This document shows positions 1-12,634 of a DNA stretch of 64,000 nucleotides, piece by piece. Source of the stretch: Euborellia annulipes (lineage: Eukaryota > Arthropoda > Insecta > Dermaptera > Anisolabididae). Location: the NCBI GenBank assembly GCA_023213315.1, contig JAKCPI010028544.1:1-64000 (forward strand), written 5' to 3'. The notes beneath the pieces are model-generated. The model was given only the letters and a program-made list of their open reading frames with translations. It was not told the DNA's origin and made no database searches. Made by a program: the position numbers and the translations under genes. Positions within the stretch are counted from its first letter, which is position 1. Each line of letters begins with the position of its first letter.

Positions 1-94
1 ATAGATTCATAGCTGAGCTACGAATGCTTTCACATCAGTAAAGTGTAGGCTACTTCAAACAATTTTCACGAAATATTTCACTGATATACTTTTT

Positions 95-480
95 AAAGAG
101 CATCTAAAAAATAGTTGATTTATGAATTTTAATCAAAATTGTTGGAGGAAATTTTGAGACAATTGAAAAAAAACTGAAAAAGTACATCAGTAAAGTACTA
201 GTACTTTTAGGCCGATTTTGTTCAAAAGCTTATTTTTATCTCTTAGGTTGGGAGGGGGAGAACCCTAACTCAAATATAAAATTTGAAACTCCTAGCTCTT
301 TTCGTTCCTCAGATATTTTGTTCACAGACAGACAGATCAATTTGCGGGACTCACTTTTTTTGGACTCAGGGGACCTCAAAACGTGTATATCCATCAAAAT
401 CTCGACGTCAAATTTTTGACAAGATCGCAATACTTTCTCTCTATATATATTTCATATATAGGATAAGAGAAAGTAAAAAT
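95..480. repeat. Interspersed repeat family A, fragment
   Basis: Copy of a repeat seen again, in part or reversed, near 8216-8470, 35393-35440, 42800-43250 and 44440-44830. Shared words include the spaced GTACTAGTACTTT block, a 'gagattttgatggat' block and the terminal TACTTTCTCTTACC followed by an imperfect ATATAT palindrome. Both ORFs in it read through repeat sequence with no recognisable domain. I see no coding potential and cannot assign a superfamily. Confidence 0.6.
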
Positions 481-1016
481 ATCTTAGATTAATTAAAATT
501 TAATTATATTCATCTTATCATCTCACACTATAACCATAATACAATATTAATAGCGCGATTCCTTATCTAAATAAGATTTCATTTTCAAATCTCTAACTAT
601 TATTATAAGTATTTTTTAATTTAACGATTTTATCTTAACATTAATTAATTAAGAAACAATTTTTTAGATAAAAGTTCAATTATACTACCTTCCAAATACT
701 CGATTATCTAATCAACTATTAAATCTTTGTCTTATGTTTGCCAAAAATATTTAATATTTTTTTTTTATGATTACGAAAAGTCAAAATGCAATTATTTTAT
801 TATTTACGCTAGCCATGCTAATGTGTCGTTAGTGTGAAAAAAATTTTCTAAAATAATTTAGTAATTGAAATTTAAAAATTCGTTATTTTACTTTCCCTTT
901 ATGTTTTCAGTATGTCTGTGTGAGATGGTATTTCAAATATTAATAAAATTTGGAAAAATAATTATTACATCAGTTTATCGTGTATAGAGGAGAAAGAAGA
1001 GAGAGTCATTTAATTA
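481..1016. other. AT-rich intergenic, nothing recognised
   Basis: Very AT-rich single-copy-looking DNA with no long ORF, no splice-flanked coding segment and no RNA gene that I can see. Confidence 0.5.
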
Positions 1017-1260
1017 GATTTAATCAGGGGCGGAGGGGGCTAACGCCCCCCCCCCCCCCGATAAAAAAATGAAAAGATATAAAAACTAGTCTTCATTCAA
1101 GTCATAAATCACCTTAACGGTGTTAAATTCCAAGATGTAACCCTAGTGCTAGTACGATATTATTTAAAAAATTTTCATCCCTCCAGAGAAGGCCTCCTGT
1201 AAATAGAATCTTCCAACCAACCGCCCCCACTGAAAATTGCATCCCGTCTCATGAAATTCG
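1017..1260 (+). mobile_element. GC-rich hAT-like MITE fragment
   Basis: Starts with CAGGGGCGGAGGGGG, similar to the terminal repeat of the complete element at 10004-10700. It shares further blocks with that element's inverted interior: the 'caccttaacggt' region, the 'aaattttcatccct' region and 'ccaaccaaccgccccc'. It is therefore another, truncated copy of the same family. Confidence 0.5.
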
Positions 1261-1439
1261 CCTTTAAAGTTTATTCTTTTTAGCCAAATAGTCGGTAAAA
1301 TGCCTGTTTTTGACAAAAAAGTCGCTGTCAATTTTAACAATTAATACTAAGAGAAAATAAAAGAAATAGAGAGCATATCTCTCGGTAACCGAGAGTTCTT
1401 TAGAATATAATTAAATAAATAAAAAAAATTTAATTTAAT

Positions 1440-1740
1440 TACAAAGGTAAAAATCTGGCGTGACTGCTCGCACAGGACACAACTTTCTCTTAATTTCGGT
1501 AATTGAAAGTGTTCCGTGCAAGGGGGGGGGGCCTGTCACACGAGAGTTTTTGTGTCGACATATACTATATTTAGTTTCCGTCGATGTATTCAAATTCCAA
1601 GATGTAACCCCCCAAAAAATATTTTTCTCAAATCTCGGGGGAGGGGGGGGGAGTAATTACCCCATTTACCCCCGCCATTATACCTGCCCTTGGATAAGGG
1701 TTTCTAGAAGGGGGTATATCCCCCCTGTAGGAACGCGCCT
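1440..1740. repeat. G-rich repeat debris plus end of family A
   Basis: The 'aaatctggcgtgact' and 'caactttctctta' words match the hairpin end of family A at 43760-43853 and 61510-61610. The following G-run and 'gtaattacccc' words match other poly-G elements at 2220, 8915 and 22920. The open frame across it is low-complexity and not a gene. Confidence 0.45.
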
Positions 1741-3542
1741 GAGTTTAGATTTATATACTTCTTCAAATTTCAAACATAATAATAGAATGAATATTAACTT
1801 TTTTTTTTTACCATTAGCTTGTGCCTAATATTTATTTAATTGCTTGGGTTCTTTTTCCCTGATTTTAAAGAATTCCCATAGTGTTTGATTTGAAAAATAA
1901 GGAAATTTGAAATTTATTTGTTTATTGGCCAATTTTTGTGCACATCGTGAGCTTGATCGATTCACACGAGGAGGGAGAGAGAGAAAAAGAATTGACGTAA
2001 TCGAGGACCAACGACAGACAACAAAACAGACAAAGATTAACATTTTAACGTTTAACGGCACGCGACGACGAATGGACAGCCAAAAAAATCACGCAACAGA
2101 AAAGAACGACAAAGAAACATGGAAACTATTTAAAAAAAATTTACCCATTATAAAACGAAGCAATATAGGCCCTGTATTATGGGCGTAGCCAGAGGGAGGC
2201 AGGGGCCAATGCCCCTCCTGACTTGTCCTGGGTAATAACACCCTTTACTCCCCCCCCCTTGTATCCGCCCTTGCGGGAAACTCAAACTAAATTAAATTTT
2301 TGTTTTTCTTTACACTTTTAATGAGTAAAAAATTATTTTTTAGAGCGCATTTATTAAAACGATAGAATAAATCTAAAAGTTTAGGACGTAGACTAAACGA
2401 AGGGATGAAACACGAATCGATTCTCATTAAAACATTTTAATTTTCATTTTAAAATTTTTAGTTAATTGCTTTTAGATATATATAGAGGTCTACCATTAAA
2501 AGTCTCTAAATACCATTTTTTTTTTTTTTTTTTTTTATTTTGAAGGTAAAATTTTTACCGTAAAAAGGTTAGTCTTAGAAAGCCTTGGTTCGATTACGAA
2601 GGCCCCGGAAAATTTTTTAAACACATCATAAATCGTATTTTAGAATTTTTTTTTATTTTAATATTTTTCACTGAGCTAATTAATTCAGAGAGAGAGAGTT
2701 GATGAGTGTTTCGCACCAATTTTTTTAAAATTGTTACCATGAATGTCATAATTTTATAATTTGATTAACTAATAATAAAAAATAATAAAAATTTTAAGTA
2801 TCTTAATAGTAATTAAATAATGAGCTGTATAATCAATTCTTTTACACTTTCATTTTCATTATAAAGTATCAAATTAAGTTATTTCATCTTGTCATCTAAA
2901 TAATTCAATTCAAGAATGATATACTGTACATAAATTAATTAAAATACATGATAAATTATTCGAAATTTCATTTTAAAATTCCAACTCACGGGAAATCTAA
3001 CGATATAGTTTGATAAAAGAAACTAAATTATATTCAGTATTTGTTTTTTTCATTGACACGCTTCATCCCAATGATGTACAAATAAAGGATTGCAAAAGTA
3101 ATTTGGTAGCATAAATCTAACAATCAGCAATTTAATCTTCTACTGTGATATATACAGAACTTGTATATTTACGAAATAGATGCCTATGCAACATCTCATC
3201 CTTAATAAATTGTTTTTCATTTCGCGAAATATAGTCTATATTTTGTTTTAGGATTTAAATCTCTATATAATAGAGTATAATAATTAAATAAATAAATAAA
3301 AAGCTCCATGTTTAAAAATCGAAAAATATTTTTTTAATATAAGGGCTGATTCCTTCACATCTAATTAACTAGCTATCCCTCGAATAAGCTAGTTGACTAT
3401 GACTTTCGAATTTTTTCACAATTAAATTACAGCCAAGATCGTAGTTAAATAGCTAAGACCCAAAGTTTTGTATAAAGCTTAACTAACAAGCAAAGTGTAC
3501 GACCTTCCCCTCACCGATTTGAACGAAATTTTTTTTATGTTT
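1741..3542. other. Gene-free intergenic DNA with one G-rich relic
   Basis: Contains a short relic at about 2178-2275 beginning 'ATGGGCGTAGCCAG', the terminal repeat of the element at 3543-3812. There is a T-tract near 2518-2536 and otherwise featureless AT-rich sequence. Confidence 0.45.
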
Positions 3543-3812
3543 AGTCATGGGCGTAGCCAGGGGAGGCAGGGAGGGGCCGTTGCCCCCCCCCCTGGCTTGC
3601 CCTAAAAATTGAAAACAAACAAACAAATATATATTTTTCCCAATGGGAATTATTTTTTTAACGCCCCAATCCACTATATTAATTTAATTTTTTTTTTTTA
3701 TTTAAATAAATAATTAATAATCTATGTATATATTAATCGCAACCCCCCCCCCCCCCTCTTGCCCTAACGAGGGGTTGGCCCCCCTAACAAGATGTCTGGC
3801 TACGCCTGTGTT
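3543..3812. mobile_element. Short TIR element (hAT-like MITE)
   Basis: Terminal inverted repeats of about 15 bp read CATGGGCGTAGCCAG on the left and, reverse-complemented, CACAGGCGTAGCCAG on the right. Both ends are G- or C-run rich. The direct flanks repeat TTTAGT (6-7 bp). About 270 bp, no coding capacity. The terminal word recurs at 2178, 10141 and 57505. The hAT assignment is by resemblance to the 8-bp-duplication elements elsewhere in this window. Confidence 0.6.
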
Positions 3813-6800
3813 TAGTACAATACTTAATGAAAAACAAATTATGTTTATCGAGAGAATGCCCTTCTCAACCGTTCGTCTAAAAAAAATGTTAAAGATTTGC
3901 CACCATGTCATAAAGTCGTTGCGAAGAAGCATATTTCTAATAGCTAAGGCTTTCTTTGCTTTTATGATCAATATCATCCATCATCTTGCAAATGCACTAC
4001 AGATTATATACAATTTTTTAATATGTAACGTTTGTTGTAAGAATAAAAAAATGTATGCTATACAAATTTCTTTGATTTATTTTCGCTATTTATATATTTT
4101 GACCTTTATGTATTATTTTTATTTCCTACAATTAATGCTAGTATGTAGAGGAGGTAATGTAGTAGAAGAACCCTACAAAGTTAGCCACCAGGGCTTTTTA
4201 AATATTTCTTCGCAATGACTTAAGACTTAAGGCAAAACTTTAACATTTTTTTTGACGAACCCTTGAGAAGCGCATTTTGTTGTGTTAACAGAATTGGTTT
4301 TTCATTAAGTTCAACACAGAAATAAATTTCGTTCAAATCGGTGAGGGGAAGGCCGTACCCTCCCCTTGTAAGTGGTGAAATTAGGAACACAACCTTTGTT
4401 TAGTTTTTTGGAAATTTAAATTTTTGTTAAAATTAATTATTTTAATTTTTCATTTAATTAATTTTAATTTTTAATAATTTTTATAAATGATGCCTGCCCG
4501 TGACCCGTGGCTCAGAGAGAAGACATTAGCTTCTTGTTCCTAGGGTTCCCGTTTGCTTCCCGTTCCAAGCGAGAAAAATTTATTTCATTTGCAATCATTT
4601 GAAATAAATAGGAATGGGGTCTAAATGCCGAAAAACAAATTAAAAAAATAAATAAATAAATAAATGATGCCTTTATTAAGTTTCTAACTTCAAAAAACGT
4701 TACATATCCCTCAGATAGCTAATTATATGTGAAAAAATTCATTTTTTTTTAACTCGAAAGTTGTGTACTTGTTTACTATGTCATTAATTTGCTATCGATC
4801 AGATAAGTTTGCTAGTTGACTAGAAGTGATGCAAACGTCCCGAAGAGTGAGTAGTGTGCGTATCAAAGAGGTGCTGCGCCATAAAAATTGCAAAAATCAA
4901 ATCAAAATTTTGACTTTGGGGATGAGGAGGGGAAATGATATCACTAAGTCTTCCTTTATACCCAATTCTCGGTTTTATTAAAATAAAATAATATCCTATT
5001 TAAACTCTTTTTCTAAAACCTGCCAATAAATGAACAATAATTTAATTTTGCGGTTTTGTAATTCAAATGTAGGTCTATTGTCACGTGAAAAACACATTGG
5101 ATCAGTAGTAATAGTTGTTGTATATTGAAAAATAATATAATCATCTTGTGCTTATATACATAAGAATTGCTCAACAGAAATCTTCTCTCCCACGTTGTTT
5201 ATACTCGCAATTTTTACTCATATTATTATATATTACATGTTGTTTATACGCCACCGAATACATATAGTATATACGTGTTCATTCATAACTCGGGTAATTC
5301 ATATTCATGTCGTGTATCGTGCATTGAAATCTCGCATTCTGATAAAATTAAGTCTCACGTGTGGCGATTGCACCCCGGGTCTGAGAAAAAATTTAGATGC
5401 CTATTATATTTTTATAAATATGCAACGTAAAAAATTAAATTCTTTAAAACCTTGACCATATTTTTCTTTAATTTTATTCATTAATTTGTTAAAAATTTAA
5501 TTCCCGTTGACTGATTGATTCATCGTCACAAGAAGAGAGGGTCAAGGTGTTAGGTTACCAAGAAATATTAAAGAGGGAATTTTTTTACTGAGCTGATTTT
5601 AATTACGATGATAGACCAAAGTGTGGATTTGAATATTTTATTTTTTTATTATAGTCTTTCGGCATCTCGAGCCATTTAGACTTTATACAATACTCATTAA
5701 TTTAATACGATATAATTAGGAGATCCAGGCATATTTATTTATACCCTTTGGTATCCAAATTATTTAAATAAATTCATCGGACACCAGATTTTAATTTTCC
5801 TGAAGGGGAATTTTTTTTTATTTTGTCCCTAAGTTAAAGGTCATTGGGCTAAGACTGATTACCAAGATATATATCTATAAAATCTTTGTAATCAATTTTA
5901 GTCCAATGGTTTTTGATTTACGGGCAAAAAACAAAAAACAAAAAAACTACCATTCCCTTCAGCAAAAATTCTCCACGACTATTTATATCTTTTTCTTTGT
6001 TCAGTTCGATTTTTTCATTTCGGCTTTTATTTTATCTTTGGTTTTTACAAAATATACAAAAGGCAGTGGCGCAATAGGGGGGAGGGGGAGTCAGGGTATT
6101 AACTCCCCAGAAGAGAAAAAAATCCTCATAGAGAAGATAGTTCTTCTTATCACATTACCAGTAGATTTTCTTCTCGAGCCCTAATTTAAAAATCGAAAAC
6201 TATGCATGACTTTTTATGAGGCTAAAAAAGGAAAATTTGACTATCTGGGTGGTCTCAAAGCTATTAATATAAAGTGAGGAAGAGAAAAACCAGCCTTTAT
6301 TTTCTCTCAACATTATCTCATTTCATTGTATTGGCAAATATCAGAACTAATTTATACATTATTAATACATTTTGGAACGTTGACTCGCGATTTGGTTGCA
6401 AAGCACACCACCACAATTTTTTTAATAAAGAATTTTTTAAGTTGAAAAAATGTTTAAATTAAACATGTTTTGATTTTCCTAAAGAACTTTTCTGAAATGC
6501 CTTTTTATAAAGGAACTTATCTGTTGCATTTAGAGTTTAAAGGATTCAAAAAATTATGGATTATTGAAAGTCATGAAAATTTCATTTGTCCTCAACTTGT
6601 AAAGTAAATAATTTAATACAGGTATTTAAAAGAGATTTAATAATAAAATAAATAGCTAATATTGAATATATATAAAAGAGAATATTCTCTAATTATGGGC
6701 AAAATTCAAAAAAACAAATTATAATAGTTGTATTAAAAGATTCAGTCATAGTTTAACTATTGTTAAATTATACAACTCCGGCATATATTAATTAGTCCTA

Positions 6801-7089
6801 CCAAAAATATATTTAGAAATAGTTATCTTTAATTTTATTATTGAACTAAATTTTAAATAAAAAAATTATTCTTTAAAAATACTAGTTTGAGATCGAAACA
6901 TTTTTTTTATTATCAATCTATTTTGATAAAAAAATTAAAAATTATAATATTAATTTAATCAAAAAAAAAATAAATTTGTATGTTTAATAAAAAATGACTA
7001 GGTCTAAAAAAAATAAAAATAAAATGAATATAAAAAAATAGGCAAATATTCAGACTTACATTTATATGAATCCGCGTCAAAGATAAGAA
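3813..7089. other. Gene-free AT-rich intergenic DNA
   Basis: Holds SINE-type tails with the 'gggtctaaatgccgaaaa' word or its complement near 4610-4640 and 5655-5690. A likely hAT 5' end (CAGTGGCGCAATAGGGG) lies at about 6064. I found no supported gene; the 164-residue frame starting at 3724 runs out of a C-tract and is hydrophobic and low-complexity. Confidence 0.45.
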
Positions 7090-7330
7090 ACAGTAAAAAA
7101 ATGCACCTCCTTTGAGGTTCGGCCACCGACTGAAGAAGAAAGTCCGAGATGCACACCTCAACTCCTGAGGATCCCCACCAGAATTACAAGAAGAGTCGAG
7201 AAGAAGTCAAGAAAGAAAGGGTCAAGGTCGTTGCGAATGTCGGAAATGGCGAAGAGAAGCAACATTGAGTCACACCAAGGAGAAAATCTCTCCAATCTAA
7301 TAAATAATTATCATCACCTACGACAAAAAA
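7090..7330 (+). other. GC-richer island with coding-like composition, unidentified
   Basis: Base composition rises sharply against the AT-rich surroundings and two plus-strand frames stay open. One runs from an ATG at 7149 to a TGA at 7266-7268 (39 codons, rich in Lys/Glu). The other is open without an early start. No domain is recognised. It may be a remnant exon or part of a transposon. Confidence 0.2.
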
Positions 7331-7602
7331 TTTTTTTATTAGAATAGGAGATAACGAAATAAAGACTATTTGTTGTCATGTCATTACAAGAAAGGCAGGC
7401 AGAGCCGTCTCAAGCTAATTGACAACTCAGCCATTCGCCTAAAATTAGTAAAGAAGGCAACCAGCTTTACTGAACGCAATTCTTTACTTTTTACGAAAAA
7501 CTCACTTGGAACGAACATTTGACAAACGGATGTCACAAAAAAAGACTACAAAATATTTATGATTGATTGTCAGCCTTCTCGCTTTCTCTTACCATATTCC
7601 TT

Positions 7603-7999
7603 TTAAGGTGCGCGTCTCGGGGTGTTAATTTTGGGAGTTTCCAGCGGCCACAATTTTGAAGCTATCGACCTCAAATTAAAGCTATTAAAAATATCTACAA
7701 CTTATAAAAGCCCTTTTTTTGATTTTCGAAAAAATAAATTTTTTTTTTTTAGATTAATCGCATTAAATAAAAGATATTTTTAAAAAATTTGCTCTATATC
7801 TTATAGATAATTAAATTAGTAATCATTGTGTTAAAAAATAATTAATTTTCTACCCTTAATTAATTAGATGGAAACTTTAAAATGAAATGGAATAAATCCC
7901 TTGTATTCCTATGGGAAAAACTAACGCCATCTCTTGCCGCATCGAGTAACTCGGTAGTCAATCGTGTTCTAACGGCTTTTCGAGATGCGCGCACCTTAA
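7603..7999. mobile_element. TTAA-flanked MITE, family B copy 1
   Basis: Begins TTAAGGTGCGCGTCTCGG and ends with an imperfect complement (one interruption) running into TTAA, giving terminal inverted repeats of about 14 bp. A second full copy is at 29321-29715, and half a copy sits inside the palindrome at 24352-25097. Length about 397 bp, non-coding. TTAA at both ends is the duplication typical of piggyBac-type insertion, but the terminal sequence itself is not a classic piggyBac end, so superfamily is inferred. Confidence 0.7.
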
Positions 8000-8215
8000 A
8001 CAGATGAATTTACACAATAATTTAGAATGAAATTTAATTCCCCTGTTGTGATGAAAGCAGTGGCATACAAGAATTTGCTTCTGAGGTGGATTATGATTTT
8101 TTTTTTAAAAAGTTTTTATTGTATTAAATAAGATGTATTGGGGGTAATTTCATCTATCCATCTTTGGTCTAAAGAATTCCGCCTGAGCTATACTGTTCTG
8201 AAAAGACAATAAAGT

Positions 8216-8470
8216 TTCGAAAGCCAAATAAAGAGCATGTAAAAAATAAATGATTTTTGAATTTTAATCAAGATCGTTGAAGCGAATTTTGAGAAAATCG
8301 AAAAAACTGAAAAATTACATCAGTAAAGTACTACTACTTTTTAGCCGATTTTGTTCAAAACATGTGTATCCATCAAAATCTCGACATTGAATTTTTGACA
8401 TGATCGCAAAAATTTCTCTCTATATATTTCATTCATTATATAGGGTAAGAGAAAATAAAAATTACATCCG
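8216..8470. repeat. Interspersed repeat family A, truncated copy
   Basis: Repeats the order of blocks in 95-480 with the middle part (the 'cagacagac' to 'ggggacc' section) deleted. Confidence 0.55.
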
Positions 8471-10003
8471 CGAATGCATGCACTAGTGCAGCCAGTTTTC
8501 CAAACTGGGAGGCGCGGACTAGTCTAAGGGGAGGCGCGAATATTAGCCACAGCGAGCAATTTTTCAAATAATTAATTCCGGACCCCGGGGCTTTAAGACT
8601 ATCATTCTTGACATTTGTCAACAACACTAGCCTCTCGTCCTCGGGAGGGGGGGGGGCACATGTATGTATATATTTATTATATAAGGATATGTTTCAAATA
8701 ATGTATAAAATCCACTGATTCATCCATAAAGATTTTTTTGCCAGCTCTGAAGTTGGTCCAAAACCAAAAATAAAAAAAAAAAAAAAAAAAAGCCCCGGAT
8801 CCAGAGGTTTTTCTTGGGGGGCCCCAGAATATAAATACACAATTTTTAAGTATTAATTTTTAAAATTTTACATTAAAAATAAATTTTTTTCGAAAAAAAA
8901 GTATTATTTTCAAATCTCGGGGGGGGGGGGGTAATTACCTCCTTTACCCCCCCCTTGATTAATATTATATCATAGATATACAATTGCCTTTTATACTATT
9001 TTTTCCCTCCCCTAGAGGGATTGGGGGATGTTTAATCTACAAATACTCGCTTGTGTCACTGGTTGGAATGAATTTTTTTTTTTTTTTTTATTAAAAAAGA
9101 GATTTATTTAGAGCGCAATTTGTTTTTAAGAGTCTTCTTTTCGTTTAATTTAGCATTAATTTAGCACCAACTTCTAACAACTTTAAAATAAAGATTTTAT
9201 CTAAAGACAGCTGACCATCTTCTCTCTCTCTCTTCATAAATGCCCTTACATTATAAAATTTGCTAAGAGCGAATGAAATGTGTATCATGAAATAACAATG
9301 AAAGGATTTCAAATCATCATCTCATCATCACGCAATTTATTTTTGAATACATTTTTATTGTTTATATTTTATATTGAAATCATAACTCAAGAGAAAGATA
9401 TAAATAAATAAAAATGTTTAAACAGCGAATTTTGTAATTTTTTTTTCATTATTATCAGGTGACGTAAAAGTAAAGGTAATTTCAAAAAATATATTGTAAA
9501 TTTCAATTCTTGCTACTATTTATTGATGACTAATGAATATTAATTATATAGGGTTAATCTAAACACCTGACATTTCTATACCGAGTGTTTAAAAATTTTG
9601 AATTTTTTGTCTTATCGGCATTTGAGGACATAGTGATTTTAAATAAATTTAATTACTTATTAATTAAGATATATAATCCCCAGGCATATATATTTCATTT
9701 GCCATAAATACATTTTTACTGCCAAACTAACACCCCTTGGATTGAAAGTTTATTAATATGGCGAATATCTCTAATCCCGCGGTCACGGGGTAGGAAAAAT
9801 TTGATTTAATTTAATTAATTAAAAAAAAATGATTATTTAATTATAGATATTTGTTCTAACTTAATTTCCCGATTAATTTTTACATTAAAATTATGAATAA
9901 ACGATATTAAGGTCTACGGTTTGCATCCGTCCCAGACTTATTCCCTATGGAAAATGTACAGTACTTAAATCTATTGTGAGATGGGACTAGACCCATCCTG
10001 CTC
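8471..10003. other. Gene-free intergenic DNA with G-run relics
   Basis: Contains G-run relics near 8643 and 8915-8955 and A/T homopolymers near 8766-8791 and 9070-9090. The rest is AT-rich DNA without a supported gene or RNA. Confidence 0.45.
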
Positions 10004-10700
10004 CAGGGACGGATTTATGCAATTTTGTCGGTGGGAGCGGTGTTTTTATTTTTATTTTTTTAATTTAAGTTCTTTTTCGGCATCGGAGGCCATTTAGACC
10101 CCGCCCCTATTTATTTCAATTGATGGGTAGACCAATCAATCATGGGCGTACCCAGAATCAAATCTAGGGGGCATGGTCGTCCAGGGGGGGAGATCATGGT
10201 CGTCCAGATTGTGACATAGCTATTTTTTATATAGAGGGGAAATAGCCTTTGAATCAAAGGCCTAACCCCCCCCCCCGAGTCCTAACAAAAATCATTCCCC
10301 GTCGCCATCCATCAATTTTTTGTTTCGTTTCATCACTTTATAAACATTTAATTTTTTTTGCTTCTAGGGGGGGGAACAGCCGCCCCCCGCTGGGTACGTC
10401 CATGAAATCAATTTAAATAACCGGGACGGGATGTGAACCCGGTGGAGGCGGTTGGTTGGAAGATAAAAATTTACAGGAACGCCTCTCTGGGGGATGAAAA
10501 TTTTTTAAATAATAACTTCAAATACTAGAACCGTTAAGGTGATTTGAGAGTTAAAATTGATAGTTTAAAATAAATGTAAAAATATATTTTATACAAAAAA
10601 AGATCATAATTTCTTTAGATGACTAGTTTTTAAAACTTTCAATTTTTTCTCGGAGGGGGCGGTCGTCCCCTCCGCCCCTCCTCCATTTAATCCGTCCCTG
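10004..10700. mobile_element. hAT-type element with perfect 8-bp duplication
   Basis: Left end CAGGGACGGATTTA is matched by the complementary right end TTTAATCCGTCCCTG. The 8-bp flank TCCTGCTC occurs at 9996-10003 and again at 10701-10708, which is the hAT signature. The interior has no transposase. It contains a SINE-like 'cggcatcggaggcc' tail (about 10075-10135) and a nested TIR element (10141-10405), so it has been invaded repeatedly. Confidence 0.8.
10141..10405. mobile_element. Nested TIR element inside the hAT copy
   Basis: Left end CATGGGCGTACCCAG, right end CTGGGTACGTCCATG. Flanks CAATCAAT and AAATCAAT agree at 7 of 8 positions. Same terminal family as 3543-3812. Non-coding. Confidence 0.6.
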
Positions 10701-11398
10701 TCCTGCTCAGTCATCGGATCTCTTCCAATTATCTATAAACCTTAAGAAAGAAAGAGGGAGATAATCTCAAAAGATTTTACTCTAATAAAAATCATCCGAA
10801 TTCTCTTAAAAAAAAAAAAAAAAAAAACTAAATATTAAAACAATTATCATATAACGGAGTCCTGGAGGGCGGAACCTCTGAGACTGTTATTAAATATTCA
10901 ATTAGTTTTCGTGTAAAATTATATTTAAAAACTAACTTTTTTTTTGTTTCATATTTTAAATCACGTGATAACCTTTAGAAATTATGCGCATATATTCATA
11001 AACAAGGGAATTTGGGAAAAAATCGTGAAGGTGGAATGCAAATGCATTTTAAAGTTCAAATTATAAAATTAACAAATAATTATTTAACAATACATTTATT
11101 TTCATTAAAAAAAACTGTAAATACAATAGTATTACACTGAGTTTTTAAATATAATTATTATTATTAAAACAAATGAGAAATACAAAAAAGTAAAAATTAG
11201 AAAGAAACATTTTTTTAAATAATATAAATAATAATAAATAACAATAGTAAATCAGTCATTTTACAATATAAAAATAAATAAAATCATTTTATAAATACCA
11301 TATTATTCCACTGGAATGTTGACTAGAGTTTCTTCCTAAAAAAAAGAATAAATAAAATAAATTTATTTATTAATTTGACATGCACAACTTTGTATCTA
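10701..11398. other. AT-rich intergenic, nothing recognised
   Basis: Poly-A tract near 10807-10827 and repetitive AT-rich sequence. No ORF or RNA supported. Confidence 0.4.
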
Positions 11399-12160
11399 TT
11401 GGGTTGATGCATAATTATACGGTGTTTATATCGCCGCGTTTTTTCATCAGTGAAAAGTAGCGTTTTGTTTATTATTTTTGTATGAAATTAATCTTCTCTA
11501 TTGCTTCTGAAAAATGCGTCTCGAAAACCATAATCATATTCGCTATATTATGCTCTCCCACTTCGAGAAAGGATGGAAAGCGGCACAGTCATTTAGCTAT
11601 CTCAACCAACTTTTTGGCAAAGGAACAATCAGCAAAAGTCAGTGTAGGGAGAGGTTTGCCCGTTTCAAATCAGGTGATACCAGCTTGGAGAATAAGCCAG
11701 GAAGAAGTCAGCCATCGGATTTTGAAGATCAGGCTCTTCTGGCAGCCGTAGAAGAGGACGAGAGCCTGACAATACGATTGCTGGCTGAAGACTTCAATGT
11801 CAATCAATTCACGGTCATTCGTCGCCTCAAAAAGCTTGGAAAAGTGTGGAAAATTGCTGGATGGGTCCCCCACGAGCTCTCCGACAACAAAAGAGCCGAT
11901 CGCGTTTGAATTTTCACCAAGTTACTGCAGCGAAACGAACAAACGCCATTTTTGAAAAAAGTTCGTTGAGATCGCGAAATGATTGTGTTGCTTTCCATCC
12001 TTTCTCGAAGTGGTAGAGCATAATATGGCGAATATGACTATGGTTTTCGACACGCATTTTTCTGAAACAACAGAGAAGATTATTTTCATACAAAAATAAT
12101 AAACAAAACGCGATGAAAAAAGCGCCGATATAAACGCCGGATAATTATGCATCAACCCAA
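11399..12160 (+). mobile_element. Fold-back mariner element
   Basis: A 762-bp insertion flanked by TA (11397-11398 and 12161-12162), with ends TTGGGTTGATGCATAATTAT and its complement. The inverted arms are about 240 bp, far longer than normal mariner ends. The right arm is an inverted copy of the element's own 5' end, including the start of the transposase gene (the same 'cacttcgagaaagg' block appears reversed at 12002-12015). The 3' two thirds of the transposase, with the DDD catalytic domain, is gone. A non-autonomous fold-back derivative. Confidence 0.85.
11514..11909 (+). pseudogene. Mariner transposase, N-terminal DNA-binding part only
   Basis: The 131-residue frame matches the amino-terminal region of mariner transposases. 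It has a first helix-turn-helix (the LSHFEKGWKAAQSF and KSQCRERFARFKSGD region) and a GRSQP linker. A second helix-turn-helix follows (TIRLLAEDFNVNQFTVIRRL) with the GKVWKIAGWVPHELS motif. Family members run about 340 residues with a C-terminal DD34D domain; that domain is missing because the frame stops at the arm of the fold-back. Any product could at most bind ends. Inactive as a transposase. Confidence 0.85.
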
Positions 12161-12292
12161 TATATCGAGTATATATAGTACCATATGGTCCATATGGTCC
12201 TAGGGGGCGGGGGATATATATTTTGGGTTTTTACTCAATAACACAAAAATTATATTTAACAAATGTGTGAGTATGTTGATGGGCCAAGCGCC

Positions 12293-12612
12293 TATCTCTA
12301 TGACTGGTCAAGTCCGAACCGAGGTATTCAAAAATAATATATAGATCTCGAAAATTATTTCACTAAAATTATAGTTGATTGGGAGGAATACTTTAGGCGC
12401 GCGTCTGAAATGTCTAAATATCATAATATTTCTTTTACATCCCTCTACATCAGCTCTAGTGTTTTTGACCCCCTAGATAAAAGCCAATTTCCGTCCCCTT
12501 AATAAAAATCAAGAATCAACCTTGAAAGGAAAAAGTTGATTATGACGGGATGCGAACCCGCGAACCTTGGCACAGAAGTCCAGCACGCTAACCCCTACAC
12601 CAAGGCCGGAGG
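12293..12612 (-). mobile_element. SINE tail and tRNA-headed SINE
   Basis: 12540-12612 read on the minus strand has a tRNA-like head with an A-box-like TGGTGTAGGGGTTAGC and a B-box GGTTCGCATCC; its body continues to about 12430. 12293-12360 is a separate tail matching the 'gtccgaatcgaggta' and 'atagatctcgaaaa' tail of the SINE at 29870. This SINE ends only about 20 bp beyond the EXO1 stop, so it probably lies in the EXO1 3' UTR. Confidence 0.6.
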
Positions 12613-12634
12613 GCTATGTTTTAACTTCAAAAAA

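Noticed and set aside
3724..4218. 164-residue ORF
   Set aside because: Starts in a C-run repeat, hydrophobic and low-complexity, crosses a transposon boundary at 3812; no splice or domain support.
11440..11470. Hammerhead in the mariner arm (minus-strand CTGATGA)
   Set aside because: The core heptamer occurs, but no stem II followed by GAAA and no stem I partner can be found.
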